Source: Spartobacteria bacterium
GTDB taxonomy: Bacteria > Verrucomicrobiota > Verrucomicrobiia > Chthoniobacterales > UBA6821
Length of the DNA stretch: 64,000 nucleotides
Direction of reading: 5' to 3'
NCBI GenBank assembly: GCA_947471565.1
Contig: CANIVT010000010.1
Span: forward strand, 20,803-84,802
In this document: in pieces, positions 18,502-26,594 of the stretch
How the letters are laid out: each line of letters begins with the position of its first letter
Position numbering within the stretch: position 1 is the stretch's first letter
Position numbers and translations under genes: made by a program
The notes under the pieces: model-generated
Seen by the model: the letters and a program-made list of their open reading frames with translations, nothing else
What the model was told of the DNA's origin: nothing
Databases searched by the model: none

Positions 18502-18981
18502 ATGGACTCCCTGATCCGACTCCTGCGCCAGAATTCCGCGACACCTCGCGCCGAACTCGCCCGCCAACTTGGCGTGAGCGAGGCGGAACTAGCTGCCAAG
18601 ATCGAGAAGTTGGAAAAGGATGGGGTGATCCTTGGCTATCAGGCCGTCATCAATCGCGAGAAGTGGGATCCGGACGCCGTGACCGCCGTCATCGAGGTCC
18701 GCGTGACCCCCGAGCGCGAGGGTGGATTCGACCGCATCGCCAACCGGATCGCCCGCTTCGAGGAAGTCGAGGGGGTTTACCTGATGAGCGGCGGTCATGA
18801 CCTGCTCGTCGTCGTGGAAGGCCGCACCCTCCGCGAGGTCGCTTCCTTCGTCGCCGAGAAACTCTCGACGATCGACGCCGTCCAGTCGTGCGCCACCCAT
18901 TTCCGACTCAAGACCTACAAGGAGAACGGCCGGGTCCATACCGCCGAGGAGGCGCCGGAACGCCTCGCGGTGACTCCGTGA
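18502..18981 (+). CDS. Lrp/AsnC family transcriptional regulator
   Basis: A 159-residue regulator. The N-terminal winged helix-turn-helix spans about 1-55 (LIRLLRQNSATPRAELARQL, with LEKDGVILGYQAVIN as the hinge), and the C-terminal RAM ligand-binding domain spans about 65-145 (VEGVYLMSGGHDLLVVVEG). Lrp-type proteins sense amino acids and form octamers. The aminotransferase gene starts 22 bp downstream, so it probably controls that enzyme and itself. A heptamer repeat array lies directly upstream and may overlap its control region. Confidence 0.9.
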   Translation: MDSLIRLLRQNSATPRAELARQLGVSEAELAAKIEKLEKDGVILGYQAVINREKWDPDAVTAVIEVRVTPEREGGFDRIANRIARFEEVEGVYLMSGGHDLLVVVEGRTLREVASFVAEKLSTIDAVQSCATHFRLKTYKENGRVHTAEEAPERLAVTP

Positions 18982-19003
18982 TCCTGCTTCAAGCTTCAGA
19001 GAC

Positions 19004-20164
19004 ATGAGCAGGTCACGCATCGCGGACCATGTCCGCACCATCCCCCGTTCGGGAATACGGGATTTTTTCGAGATCGTCCAGTCGATGAAGGAGGTCATCT
19101 CCCTGGGTATCGGGGAGCCCGACTTCGTCACCCCGTGGCACATCAGGGAGTCGGCGATCTATTCCCTCGAAAAGGGTCGCACCGGCTACACCTCCAACCT
19201 CGGCGCGCCGCGCCTCCGTCGTGCCATCGCGGCCTATGTGGAGAAGCATTTCTCTGTCGGGTACAACCCGCACGACGAGATCATCGTGACCGTGGGGGTC
19301 TCCGAGGCAATCGATCTGGCGCTCCGAGCCCTGCTCAATCCCGGCGACGAAGTCGTCTACCATGAGCCCTGCTACGTCTCCTACAGTCCGAGCATCCTCC
19401 TTGCCGGCGGCGTCCCCGTGGCCGTGGCCACGCGAGCCGAGGATGAGTTCACCCTCCGGGCCGCCGACCTCGAGAAAACAATCACGCCCAAGACCCGCGT
19501 GCTGATGCTCAACTTCCCGACCAACCCGACGGGGGCGGTCATGCCGTTGGAAGAGCTTAAGAAAATAGCCGCCTTCGCGGTGAAGCATGATCTCGTCGTG
19601 CTGAGTGACGAGATCTACAGCGAACTCACCTACGACGAGGTTCCACACCACTCCATCGCCGCGCTGCCCGGCATGAAGGAGCGGACCGTCTTACTGCACG
19701 GATTTTCGAAGGCTTTTGCGATGACCGGGTGGCGTATCGGATACGCCTGCGGCCCAGCGGACATCATCGAGGCGATGATGAAGATCCACCAATACTCCAT
19801 CCTCTGCGCCCCTGTCATGGCTCAGGAGGCTGCGCTCGAAGCCCTCGAGCGCGGACAGCGCAGCATGGAGCGGATGCGCGAGGAATACCGCCTCCGCCGC
19901 AATCTCATCGTCACCTCGCTCAACGAGGCCGGCATCCCGTGCCACCTGCCGAAAGGCGCCTTCTACGTTTTCCCTGATATCCGCGGCACCGGCATGACTA
20001 GCCGCGACTTTGCCCTGCAACTGCTGGAGGAGAAGAAAGTCGCAGTCGTCCCGGGCACGGCCTTCGGACAGAGCGGCGAGGGCTTCGTGCGGTGTTCCTA
20101 CGCGACGGCGATGGATCAGATCAAGATTGCGATCGAGCGCATTTCGGACTTTGTAAAGAAGTAG
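19004..20164 (+). CDS. PLP-dependent class I/II aminotransferase
   Basis: A 386-residue fold-type I aminotransferase. The family motif NFPTNPTGAVM is at about 168-178, the aspartate that contacts the pyridine N is in VVLSDEIYSEL, and the PLP lysine is in HGFSKAFAMTGWRIGYA (Lys at about 236). Arg near the C-terminus (FVRCSYAT) should bind the substrate carboxylate. Substrate specificity (aspartate, alanine or aromatic) cannot be read from the sequence. It probably forms an operon with the Lrp regulator upstream. Confidence 0.93.
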   Translation: MSRSRIADHVRTIPRSGIRDFFEIVQSMKEVISLGIGEPDFVTPWHIRESAIYSLEKGRTGYTSNLGAPRLRRAIAAYVEKHFSVGYNPHDEIIVTVGVSEAIDLALRALLNPGDEVVYHEPCYVSYSPSILLAGGVPVAVATRAEDEFTLRAADLEKTITPKTRVLMLNFPTNPTGAVMPLEELKKIAAFAVKHDLVVLSDEIYSELTYDEVPHHSIAALPGMKERTVLLHGFSKAFAMTGWRIGYACGPADIIEAMMKIHQYSILCAPVMAQEAALEALERGQRSMERMREEYRLRRNLIVTSLNEAGIPCHLPKGAFYVFPDIRGTGMTSRDFALQLLEEKKVAVVPGTAFGQSGEGFVRCSYATAMDQIKIAIERISDFVKK

Positions 20165-20274
20165 GCTTGGGATTTTGGCGCCGCAGGGTGTTCGCCTGCG
20201 CTCGCAGTAGTTTGCTACAGCTTCGCTTGGCGGCTTACTGCGGCATCCAAACTTCCATGCCTTTTATACGTTAC
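20165..20274. repeat. Hairpin-rich spacer
   Basis: This short spacer contains GTAG-TTTG-CTAC flanked by GC-rich arms, similar to the hairpin at 10352-10370. It separates convergent genes and could serve as a terminator, but no clear T-run follows. Confidence 0.4.
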
Positions 20275-20661
20275 CTACTTGCACTTTTTTGAACACGAGT
20301 CGCAGAGCAAATAATACCCACCTTCTTCATGAGGTGTCGTAAAGCAGGTAGTCCCGATGGGAATGTGTTCGTGGCAAAAGGAACAGTGCTCGTGATCCCA
20401 ACCCTTGGGTTCCCTGACAAATTGCAGGGGTGATGATGCGTATTCCGATCCCTCTATAAAATCCGCAACCTGCCAGTATGGAGCTTTGATCTTCCATCCT
20501 GTTTCCGTGGGATAAAAACGGATCTGACAGCTCAGGGGTTCGCAAAGCTCCTCCAGTTCAGACTGCGGGACTTTTTTGTCGATACTGAGAACAGCCGCAT
20601 CCGTGCCGGTAAAATCGTAGGGTTCAAGCTCGGATCTCAGGATTTGATGAAGAGCCTTCAT
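20275..20661 (-). CDS. Hypothetical protein with a C-terminal zinc-binding-like Cys cluster
   Basis: A 128-residue protein that is not recognised. Its C-terminal third has CSFCHEHI at about 93-100, a Cys at about 106, and CDSCSKKC at about 120-127, a pattern suggestive of a treble-clef or zinc-ribbon site. The N-terminal part is mixed alpha/beta (TDAAVLSIDKKVPQSELEEL). No signal peptide is visible. It lies 17 bp downstream of the dipeptidase gene on the same strand and may be co-transcribed with it. Confidence 0.65.
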   Translation of the reverse strand: MKALHQILRSELEPYDFTGTDAAVLSIDKKVPQSELEELCEPLSCQIRFYPTETGWKIKAPYWQVADFIEGSEYASSPLQFVREPKGWDHEHCSFCHEHIPIGTTCFTTPHEEGGYYLLCDSCSKKCK

Positions 20662-20678
20662 ACCCTATATGTAGGCTT

Positions 20679-22025
20679 CTATCTCTTCCCCAATCCCTCC
20701 AACAGAATTCGATTCATCCTGATTCCGCCCAGGAAGTTCTCGATGAGCATATTCTCATCGGGGGAATGAATCCGGGAATCGGGATTGGCCAGACCGAGGA
20801 GGTGGGAGTCCACGCCAAGGATCTCCTTGAGCGTTGCAAGGATAGGAATGCTGCCACCGTCGCGCAGGAGCAACGGTTCAGCGCCAAAGGCTCCCTTGAG
20901 CGCCTTACGGGAGGCAAGGCCGTCGGGAGAGTTCGGATCGTTCTGGTAGGCAGCCCCTGAGTGACCGGTGATAACTTCCAGCAGGACGCCGGGCGGAGTC
21001 TGTTTGCGGAGATACTCCTCGGCCGCTGTCAGAATCACTGCGGGATCCTGGTCGGCGACGAGACGGAAGGTGAGCTTGGCGAAGGCTTCCTTGGGCAGGA
21101 CAGTCTTGGTGCCGGCCCCTTGGTATCCCCCGCCGATTCCGTTCACCTCGGCGGTGGGGCGGGCCCCGATCCGCTCGATTGTTGAGAAGCCCTCCTCCCC
21201 GAAGAGTTCCGGAACCCCCGCCAACTCCCTGATCGCCGCATCCCCTCCGGCGGCCTTTTCCAGATCGGCGGCGGCCTCGCGTTCCCATGGGGCGAGAGGG
21301 CGCACCGCATCGTAGAATCCGGGGATCAACACATGACCCTTGTCGTCGTGGAGGGTCGACAGCAGACGGGCCAGCACGGTGACGGGGTTGGCCACGGCAC
21401 CTCCGAAGAGGCCGCTGTGCAGATCGCGGGCCGGGCCGCGCACAATGAGTTCCATCGCGGCAATGCCGCGGAGGGCATAGGTGAGAGCCGGCTTGTTGCC
21501 GGGAGCCATTGCCGTGTCGGAAATCGCCACGAGATCGCAGGCGAGTTCCTCGCGGTGCTCGCGCAGGAAGTCAGTAAGATTTGGACTCCCGATCTCCTCC
21601 TCTCCCTCGATGAGGAAGATCAGATTGACCGGCAAGGAGCCGTTTTCCCGCAGGGTCTCGGCGACACCGAGGATGTGGGCGAGGATCTGACCTTTGTTGT
21701 CAGCGGCGCCTCGGGCGTAAATCCGTCCCTCGGCGATACGGGGTTCAAACGGAGGCGTCGTCCACCCGTCGAGTGGATCGGGCGGCTGCACATCGTAGTG
21801 GCCGTAGATCAGGACTGATCTCTTGGAGGGATCGCGCAGCGTGGAGGCTAGGACGACCGGGGAACCGGCCGTGGAGTGAACGGAAGCGTTGAGTCCGATA
21901 CCCGAGAGAAGCTCCCGGAGCCACTCGGCACAGGAGAGGAGGTCGGGGGCGTGCTCCGGTTGGGTCGAGACGCTGGGGAAACGGAGAAACTCCTGCAGTT
22001 TTTCCAGCGGATCAAGCTGATCCAT
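20679..22025 (-). CDS. M20 family dipeptidase / metallopeptidase
   Basis: A 448-residue zinc peptidase of the M20 clan. Metal-ligand motifs are visible: YGHYDVQPP at about 74-82, RGAADNKGQ at about 106-114, and EGEEEIGSPN at about 137-146. A dimerisation domain lies between about 190 and 320 (GIAAMELIVRGPARDLHSG), and RDGGSIPI precedes the C-terminal catalytic His region. This is the architecture of cytosolic dipeptidases that hydrolyse short peptides. The gene starts 11 bp after nuoG and is probably in the same operon, though no functional link is obvious. Confidence 0.9.
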   Translation of the reverse strand: MDQLDPLEKLQEFLRFPSVSTQPEHAPDLLSCAEWLRELLSGIGLNASVHSTAGSPVVLASTLRDPSKRSVLIYGHYDVQPPDPLDGWTTPPFEPRIAEGRIYARGAADNKGQILAHILGVAETLRENGSLPVNLIFLIEGEEEIGSPNLTDFLREHREELACDLVAISDTAMAPGNKPALTYALRGIAAMELIVRGPARDLHSGLFGGAVANPVTVLARLLSTLHDDKGHVLIPGFYDAVRPLAPWEREAAADLEKAAGGDAAIRELAGVPELFGEEGFSTIERIGARPTAEVNGIGGGYQGAGTKTVLPKEAFAKLTFRLVADQDPAVILTAAEEYLRKQTPPGVLLEVITGHSGAAYQNDPNSPDGLASRKALKGAFGAEPLLLRDGGSIPILATLKEILGVDSHLLGLANPDSRIHSPDENMLIENFLGGIRMNRILLEGLGKR

Positions 22026-22036
22026 GGAGTCGCGGA

Positions 22037-23698
22037 TCAGGCCTTCAGGTCGACGCCAAGGTCGCCGATCTTGCCGAGATTGAGTCCGGCAAGGGCGGGC
22101 GTGGCGGCGGCCATCTGCTTGAAGAGGTCCTCGATCGAGGAAGCCGTCTCGGCACCTAGAGCACGGAGCAACTCGGCGAGGATCTCCCAGTCGTCACGCG
22201 CGTGACCGGGGGCGGTCAGGGCGCGGTTGAGGCGCTGCAGACGTCCGTTCACGTTAACCATGGAGCCACGCTTCTCGTAGGCAGCGCTGCCGGGGAGGAT
22301 CACCGAGGCATGCTTGGTCGCCGCGTTGGGAAGAATGTCGAGAACCACCAGCGAGGAGAGCTTCGAGAGATCGGCCTCGGAGATTCCGCAGTTCAGGGGA
22401 TTCTCGCCGAGCACCACGAGTGAGGTGATACGGCCGGCGGCGATGCCCGCGGCGATCTCCGGGAGCTTCGAGCCCGGGGTACCGGAGGCAATACCGAGAA
22501 GCTTGGCACCGGAAGTGTTCGGATTGCCGTCGTCGGAGACAAGGAATCCATCGCCCTTCTGAGCACGGGGACGGATGTCAATCAGATCAGTACCGAGCGT
22601 GGCGGCGAGGCGCTTCACGAGGAAGAGTTCCTCGTTGGTCATGCGGCCCGAGGCAATGATAGCCACCGAATGTCCGGCAGCCTTGAGGGACTCGGCGGCG
22701 GCGGAAACGGCATCTTTCCAGCGGACGGCCTCACCCTTCACGACGGGCTCGTTGAGGCGATCCTCACGGTGGAGATAGGTGTAGTTCAGGCGGTGCGAAT
22801 CGGGGATCCAGAAGGAATTCACCGCCTCGTTCTCGCGCGGGGTGATGCGGTGGACCTTGTTCTCGCGGCTTCCGATGAGGATGTTGCTGCCGGTGCCGCA
22901 GGAGACGTCGATGGTCTTGGTCTCCTTGAGGAACCAGACGCGCATCTTGAAGCGGAAGTCCTTGGAGGTCAGAGCGCCGACGGGGCAGATGTCGACGGTG
23001 TTGAGGGAATAGTTGCTGTCGAGGCGCTTGCCGGGATGGACAGTCAGATGGGTGTGGCCGCCGCGGTCGACGAAGCCGAGGCAGTCGTCCTTGGCCACCT
23101 CGTTCATGAAGCGGATGCAACGCGAGCACAGGATGCAACGCTCGTCGTCGAGGACGATACGCTCGCCGATGTCGACACGCTTGGGCTTCTTGACCTTGTC
23201 ATCCTCGAAGCGGGAATCAGCCTTGCCGTACTCGACGGAGAACTCCTGGAGGCGGCACTCGCCCGCCTTGTCGCAGATGGGGCAGTCGAGGGGGTGGTTG
23301 ATGAGCAGGAACTCAAGGACTCCCTTGCGGCATTCCTCGACGAGCGGGGAGTTCGTGCGGACGCCGAGTCCCTCGGAGACCTCGATGGCGCAGGAGATGG
23401 CGGGACGAGGGCTCCAAGCAATGACAGGGCGGCCATCCTCGCCCAACTCGGGCTTGCGGTCCGGGCTCATCTTGGGAGTGCCCATCTCGATCAGGCACAT
23501 GCGGCAGTTGCCCGGGGAGCTGAGCGCCGGATGGTAACAGTAATGGGGGACGTAGCTGCCGGCCTTCATACAGGCCTCGATCAGGCGGGTTCCCTTGGGG
23601 AACTGCTTCCACTCGCCGTCGATCTGGACATTGACCATGGGAACGGCCGGAGCTGTGTTCTCGGTCTTGGTTTCGGCGGTGGTGGCGGTGGCGCTCAT
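22037..23698 (-). CDS. nuoG: NADH-quinone oxidoreductase subunit G, short form
   Basis: A 553-residue Complex I subunit. It has the N-terminal [2Fe-2S] ferredoxin domain (YCYHPALSSPGNCRMC at about 51-66, then a Cys near 99), the His/Cys-ligated [4Fe-4S] region (CPICDKAGEC), and two further [4Fe-4S] sites (CILCSRC and DICPVGAL). The remaining 300 residues are a reduced molybdopterin-oxidoreductase-like domain without cofactor residues; many NuoG proteins are longer. An Ala/Thr-rich linker starts the protein. No other nuo genes are adjacent, so Complex I is encoded at more than one locus, or this is a paralogue for a different dehydrogenase or hydrogenase. Confidence 0.88.
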   Translation of the reverse strand: MSATATTAETKTENTAPAVPMVNVQIDGEWKQFPKGTRLIEACMKAGSYVPHYCYHPALSSPGNCRMCLIEMGTPKMSPDRKPELGEDGRPVIAWSPRPAISCAIEVSEGLGVRTNSPLVEECRKGVLEFLLINHPLDCPICDKAGECRLQEFSVEYGKADSRFEDDKVKKPKRVDIGERIVLDDERCILCSRCIRFMNEVAKDDCLGFVDRGGHTHLTVHPGKRLDSNYSLNTVDICPVGALTSKDFRFKMRVWFLKETKTIDVSCGTGSNILIGSRENKVHRITPRENEAVNSFWIPDSHRLNYTYLHREDRLNEPVVKGEAVRWKDAVSAAAESLKAAGHSVAIIASGRMTNEELFLVKRLAATLGTDLIDIRPRAQKGDGFLVSDDGNPNTSGAKLLGIASGTPGSKLPEIAAGIAAGRITSLVVLGENPLNCGISEADLSKLSSLVVLDILPNAATKHASVILPGSAAYEKRGSMVNVNGRLQRLNRALTAPGHARDDWEILAELLRALGAETASSIEDLFKQMAAATPALAGLNLGKIGDLGVDLKA

Positions 23699-23822
23699 CG
23701 GGATGTCGGAAAAGAGTGGCGAAAGAGGCGCCCTTTATCGCCCTTGGGGGGATTTGGGGCAAGGAAGAAGGCGTTGTGCACCCTGCCACCGGACATTCCT
23801 TAAACAAGGTAATTCCGGACGA

Positions 23823-24773
23823 TTAAGGAGTCGGCCCGGGATCGTCCTGCAAAGGACGCAGGGAAACATGTTCGGCCGTTGGAAAATCGGGAGGAACCGG
23901 CCAGGTCGCCGGACGATGTGCCAACCATTGCAGTGCCCTGATCAGGACGGTCTGGAATCCCGCACACCTGAGATCGACGGGATCCTGCTCGTTTTTCCAG
24001 ACATGGCCGAATGTCGAATTGTAGACACGGCCTTTCCCGTATTGGATCGTCCACTCGATGGGCCAGTGCTCGTGAGTAGTCGGTTCCTCGGCCCAGGACA
24101 GAACGGTGACGTTTTCTGCAGGCCCGCGCGCATGGGTGTAGACTTCGACGAGCGGCGTCATCCATGCACTGGGCATTCCGGCATGAACGGGGTCCTCCCC
24201 GGTGCGATGGATGATCCGATCGGTCCTCTTGCCATGGTTTGTTTCGGACCCCTCGCTAGGAGGAATCCGTATCACATCGCCATGGGAGGCCAACTTCAGT
24301 GCAAAACCGTAGGAAACCGGCCTCCAACCCATCCCGATCATGCGATTGTATTCCTCCCACTCGGGAAACGCATTGTTTGCGGAATGGAGAATAAAAAGAC
24401 CTCCTCCCCCTAAGACGAAATGCTCAAGGGCCTTTCGCGCCGGTTCGGGCCAGGAGGCACCGCCACCCATGTTATTGTAGTTCTGGATCACGACGTCATA
24501 ATCCGAGAATCGTGGAGACCATGATTTCCACGCCGGGTCATCCTCACGAGAGGGAGCCGTCGATACACCGACGGTGAACAATCCCGTGCCTCGCAGAATT
24601 CCGCCCACCAGCGCGGTGGTCCGCTTCCAGTCATGATTGCTGTGACCGTCTGTGATCAGGACTCGGATGGGCCGTTCAACGGATAACCCACGCTTCCAAA
24701 GAAGCCATGAGACACCCGCCAGCAAGATGAAAAAAATGATGCTAAGGATTGTGCGATTCACGGAACGTAACAA
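23823..24773 (-). CDS. ThuA-like domain protein, membrane anchored
   Basis: A 316-residue protein with an N-terminal transmembrane segment (about 9-26) followed by a ThuA-like class I glutamine amidotransferase-fold domain: VLITDGHSNHDWKRTTALV, YDVVIQNYNNMGG, ALEHFVLGGGGLFILHSANNAF, and a C-terminal YGKGRVYNSTFGHVW. These match ThuA family proteins that are common in Planctomycetes and Verrucomicrobia and are linked to sugar metabolism; no catalytic activity can be stated. The start is not ATG: TTG at 24773, or GTG at 24761, are the best candidates. Confidence 0.85.
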   Translation of the reverse strand: MLRSVNRTILSIIFFILLAGVSWLLWKRGLSVERPIRVLITDGHSNHDWKRTTALVGGILRGTGLFTVGVSTAPSREDDPAWKSWSPRFSDYDVVIQNYNNMGGGASWPEPARKALEHFVLGGGGLFILHSANNAFPEWEEYNRMIGMGWRPVSYGFALKLASHGDVIRIPPSEGSETNHGKRTDRIIHRTGEDPVHAGMPSAWMTPLVEVYTHARGPAENVTVLSWAEEPTTHEHWPIEWTIQYGKGRVYNSTFGHVWKNEQDPVDLRCAGFQTVLIRALQWLAHRPATWPVPPDFPTAEHVSLRPLQDDPGPTP

Positions 24774-24821
24774 CGATTGAGGAGTATCATGAGTCTTGGT
24801 TTGCCAGCAAGGAAGTCAGGC

Positions 24822-25161
24822 GACATTGAAACCCCAGCAGTGCAAAGACTTCCCCAACTCGTGGAACTTCCCCGGCTGGCGAGACATCTGCCAGGCCATC
24901 GAGGTGCCGCCTCGGGATGAAGCTTGAGGGTCTCGCTTGGGACTCCTTCCCTTTCTCTGGATTGTCCTGCTCGCCGGAGGGGCGCTCACCATCAGTTTCT
25001 GCTTCCTCTTCGGTGCCGAGGACTTTCCGACCCATGCGGTCATGACCCTCATCCTGACACTCGTGATCTCCCTCGGCTTCCTCACGATCGTCGTTCTCGA
25101 CTTCCCCTTTACGGGAGCGGTCTGCATTCCGCCCACCGAATTCCAGATCCTGGAGCTTTGA
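24822..25161 (+). pseudogene. Remnant of a DUF4239 (bestrophin-like) membrane protein, with another fragment in front
   Basis: The frame ending at 25161 encodes about 75 residues (from a TTG at 24937) with LAGGALTISFCFLFGAED, HAVMTLILTLVISLG and VLDFPFTGAVCIPPTEF, which is the C-terminal signature of DUF4239 membrane proteins. The N-terminal part is missing. In the same frame a TGA at about 24924 ends another short segment (NSWNFPGWRDICQAIEV) of unknown origin. This is best read as fused debris of two genes rather than a working gene. Confidence 0.65.
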
Positions 25162-25241
25162 GAAGTTAGGCTGTTAGGTCAGAGGGTATCGGGAAACGGC
25201 AGCATCCTCGCAAGCGTCAATACTAGGGACTAACCCCTTTT

Positions 25242-25352
25242 CTAGAGGACCTCGATCCGGACGTCATGATCGGTCAAATCACGGCGGGGAATGCTCGTCG
25301 AGGCAAGTAGTGAAGTGGCGCTGACAGCGGAGTAGGCTTTTGCAGTGGGCAT
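25242..25352 (-). pseudogene. N-terminal fragment of a zinc-type alcohol dehydrogenase
   Basis: A 36-residue frame starts MPTAKAYSAVSATSLLA and ends HDVRIEVL before a TAG. This closely resembles the N-terminus of YahK/AdhC-type NADP-dependent alcohol dehydrogenases (MPT-K-AYAA... and HDV-IE-L). The rest of the roughly 350-residue enzyme is missing, so it is a relic from a deletion or insertion event. Confidence 0.6.
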
Positions 25353-25520
25353 GGGCGGATCTTCCTCCTCCCCGCGACGGATGGGGAGCTTTTTAGGAGG
25401 GAAGATCGGGGATGGGGAATAGGTTATGGGTAATCGGGAGGAAGAAATGTGCCACTCAAGAAAGCAGGAAGGATGAATGATAGCGTGAGAGTCCTTCCGA
25501 CCGACCGACTTAGCAATTTG
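25353..25520. other. Gene-poor spacer
   Basis: No gene is seen here. Together with 25162-25241 it separates the gene fragments from the antitoxin-like genes. A short TTAGGCTGTTAGGTCAGAG motif, shared with other spacers of this window, lies at about 25168-25186. Confidence 0.5.
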
Positions 25521-25724
25521 TTACCGGGAGTCGCGGTCGGCTCTGAAAGCCGCTGCGATCTTGGAGCGATGAATCCGACGCTTCGCTCCCATCAATGCAC
25601 CCCGACTCGTACGCCGCAAGCGCCCCAGGATCTTGATTTCCTGTTTCAGGGAATCACTCATGTCGTGGAGTTCACCCGCCTCGGCAGACTGAATGCCGAG
25701 GACCACGGCTTTCCTCAAATCCAC
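25521..25724 (-). CDS. Antitoxin-like small basic protein, paralogue of 26343-26594
   Basis: A 67-residue frame from a GTG at 25724; an inner ATG at 25661 (MSDSLKQEIKILG) is also possible and would give 46 residues. The C-terminal end GAKRR-x5-IAAA-x-R-x-DRDSR is nearly the same as the end of the antitoxin-like protein at 26343-26594, which shows the two are paralogues. No toxin gene follows it, so it may be an orphan or degenerate copy. It begins 3 bp after the 49-aa gene upstream and could be its partner. Confidence 0.5.
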   Translation of the reverse strand: MDLRKAVVLGIQSAEAGELHDMSDSLKQEIKILGRLRRTSRGALMGAKRRIHRSKIAAAFRADRDSR

Positions 25725-25727
25725 CCG

Positions 25728-25877
25728 CTAATCACGGGGGATGGATGCCTCCTTACCAACCGACTCATGAATCTTGACGATCCTGCTGGTGGCGTGCTCC
25801 TTCTCCTCGGCGTAATCCGCGACTCGGCGCAGGAGCTTTTCCACATCAAAGGGCACTTCCTTGATGTTCTTTTTCAT
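25728..25877 (-). CDS. Small hypothetical protein in the toxin-antitoxin cluster
   Basis: A 49-residue frame from an ATG at 25877, starting MKKNIKEVPFDVEKLLRRV and followed by a charged helix (ADYAEEKEHATSRIVK). Composition and size fit a small antitoxin, but no family is recognised. It lies 27 bp after the PIN gene and 3 bp before the next small gene, so all four genes could be one transcript. Confidence 0.5.
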   Translation of the reverse strand: MKKNIKEVPFDVEKLLRRVADYAEEKEHATSRIVKIHESVGKEASIPRD

Positions 25878-25904
25878 GGGTTGGTTTCCAAGCGCGTGAT
25901 GCCA

Positions 25905-26312
25905 TCAGGGATTCACAATATGGAGACCCTCGATCAGCCCCTTAAAATCCTTTCCGTTCAAGGTCACGAGACTTTTGGCACCGGCTTTGAAAGCTGCCGC
26001 AGCATGAAGGTAATCGTGGATTCTTCCACCCCTGACTCCTTTCTGATGGGCTGAAGCAAGAGCGCTGAGGGTATCGTGCGGGGTCAACTCCACCAACTCC
26101 ATCTCCCCTGCCAAATCCGCAATCATCTCGGTGGCTTCGTCCGGCGAGTAACGAAATCCCAGACGGCCTCCGGTCAGAGTTGAGAAAATCTCCGCCAGAG
26201 AGTGAGTCCTAGTGAGATTACCTGGTCGCCCTAACCGCTCCCTCACTGTTTCATCGTGCAGGGCTTCCACCAGGGCCGAGCTATCCCAGTAAGTCTTGGA
26301 TCCGGTTTTCAT
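25905..26312 (-). CDS. PIN-domain ribonuclease toxin (VapC-like)
   Basis: A 135-residue PIN-domain protein. Acidic active-site residues can be placed: Asp in YWDSSALVEAL (about 9-10), Glu in LAEIFSTL (about 40), and Asp in GRIHDYLHAAAA (about 99), with an Asn/Asp near LVTLNGKDF. VapC toxins cleave tRNA or rRNA and are held inactive by a DNA-binding antitoxin. The antitoxin-like gene lies 30 bp upstream in the same frame, separated by its TGA. No strong ribosome-binding site precedes the ATG at 26312, so translation may depend on the upstream gene. Confidence 0.85.
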   Translation of the reverse strand: MKTGSKTYWDSSALVEALHDETVRERLGRPGNLTRTHSLAEIFSTLTGGRLGFRYSPDEATEMIADLAGEMELVELTPHDTLSALASAHQKGVRGGRIHDYLHAAAAFKAGAKSLVTLNGKDFKGLIEGLHIVNP

Positions 26313-26342
26313 CGAGTGCCGCGATCCGGTGTCAATCCACTC

Positions 26343-26594
26343 TCATCGGGAGTCCCGATCCGTCCGGATTGCAGCGGCGATTCTGGCGGGATCGAGCCTC
26401 CGCTTTGCGCCCATCACCTTGCCGCGCCACTTGCGTGCTTTTACAAGAGGGGCCTCGGCCGGTTTGAGCAACCGGAAGAGAACCGTACCGGGCGCCGGAA
26501 CCTCTCGTTCCAAAACGTCCCCCGGAGCAAAGTCCGAGGGAAAAATCCCCCTCAGTCGGGAATCGAGTTTAGTCACGGCCTTTTCTGCCTTCAT
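26343..26594 (-). CDS. Probable antitoxin of the PIN toxin
   Basis: An 83-residue basic protein from an ATG at 26594 (MKAEKAVTKLDSRL). It contains a short beta-rich stretch (GTVLFRLLKPAEAPLVKARKW) and ends with GAKRR-x5-IAAA-x-R-x-DRDSR, the same tail as the 25521-25724 protein. It is not a recognised VapB family; the antitoxin role is inferred from its size, charge and position in front of the PIN gene. Confidence 0.6.
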   Translation of the reverse strand: MKAEKAVTKLDSRLRGIFPSDFAPGDVLEREVPAPGTVLFRLLKPAEAPLVKARKWRGKVMGAKRRLDPARIAAAIRTDRDSR

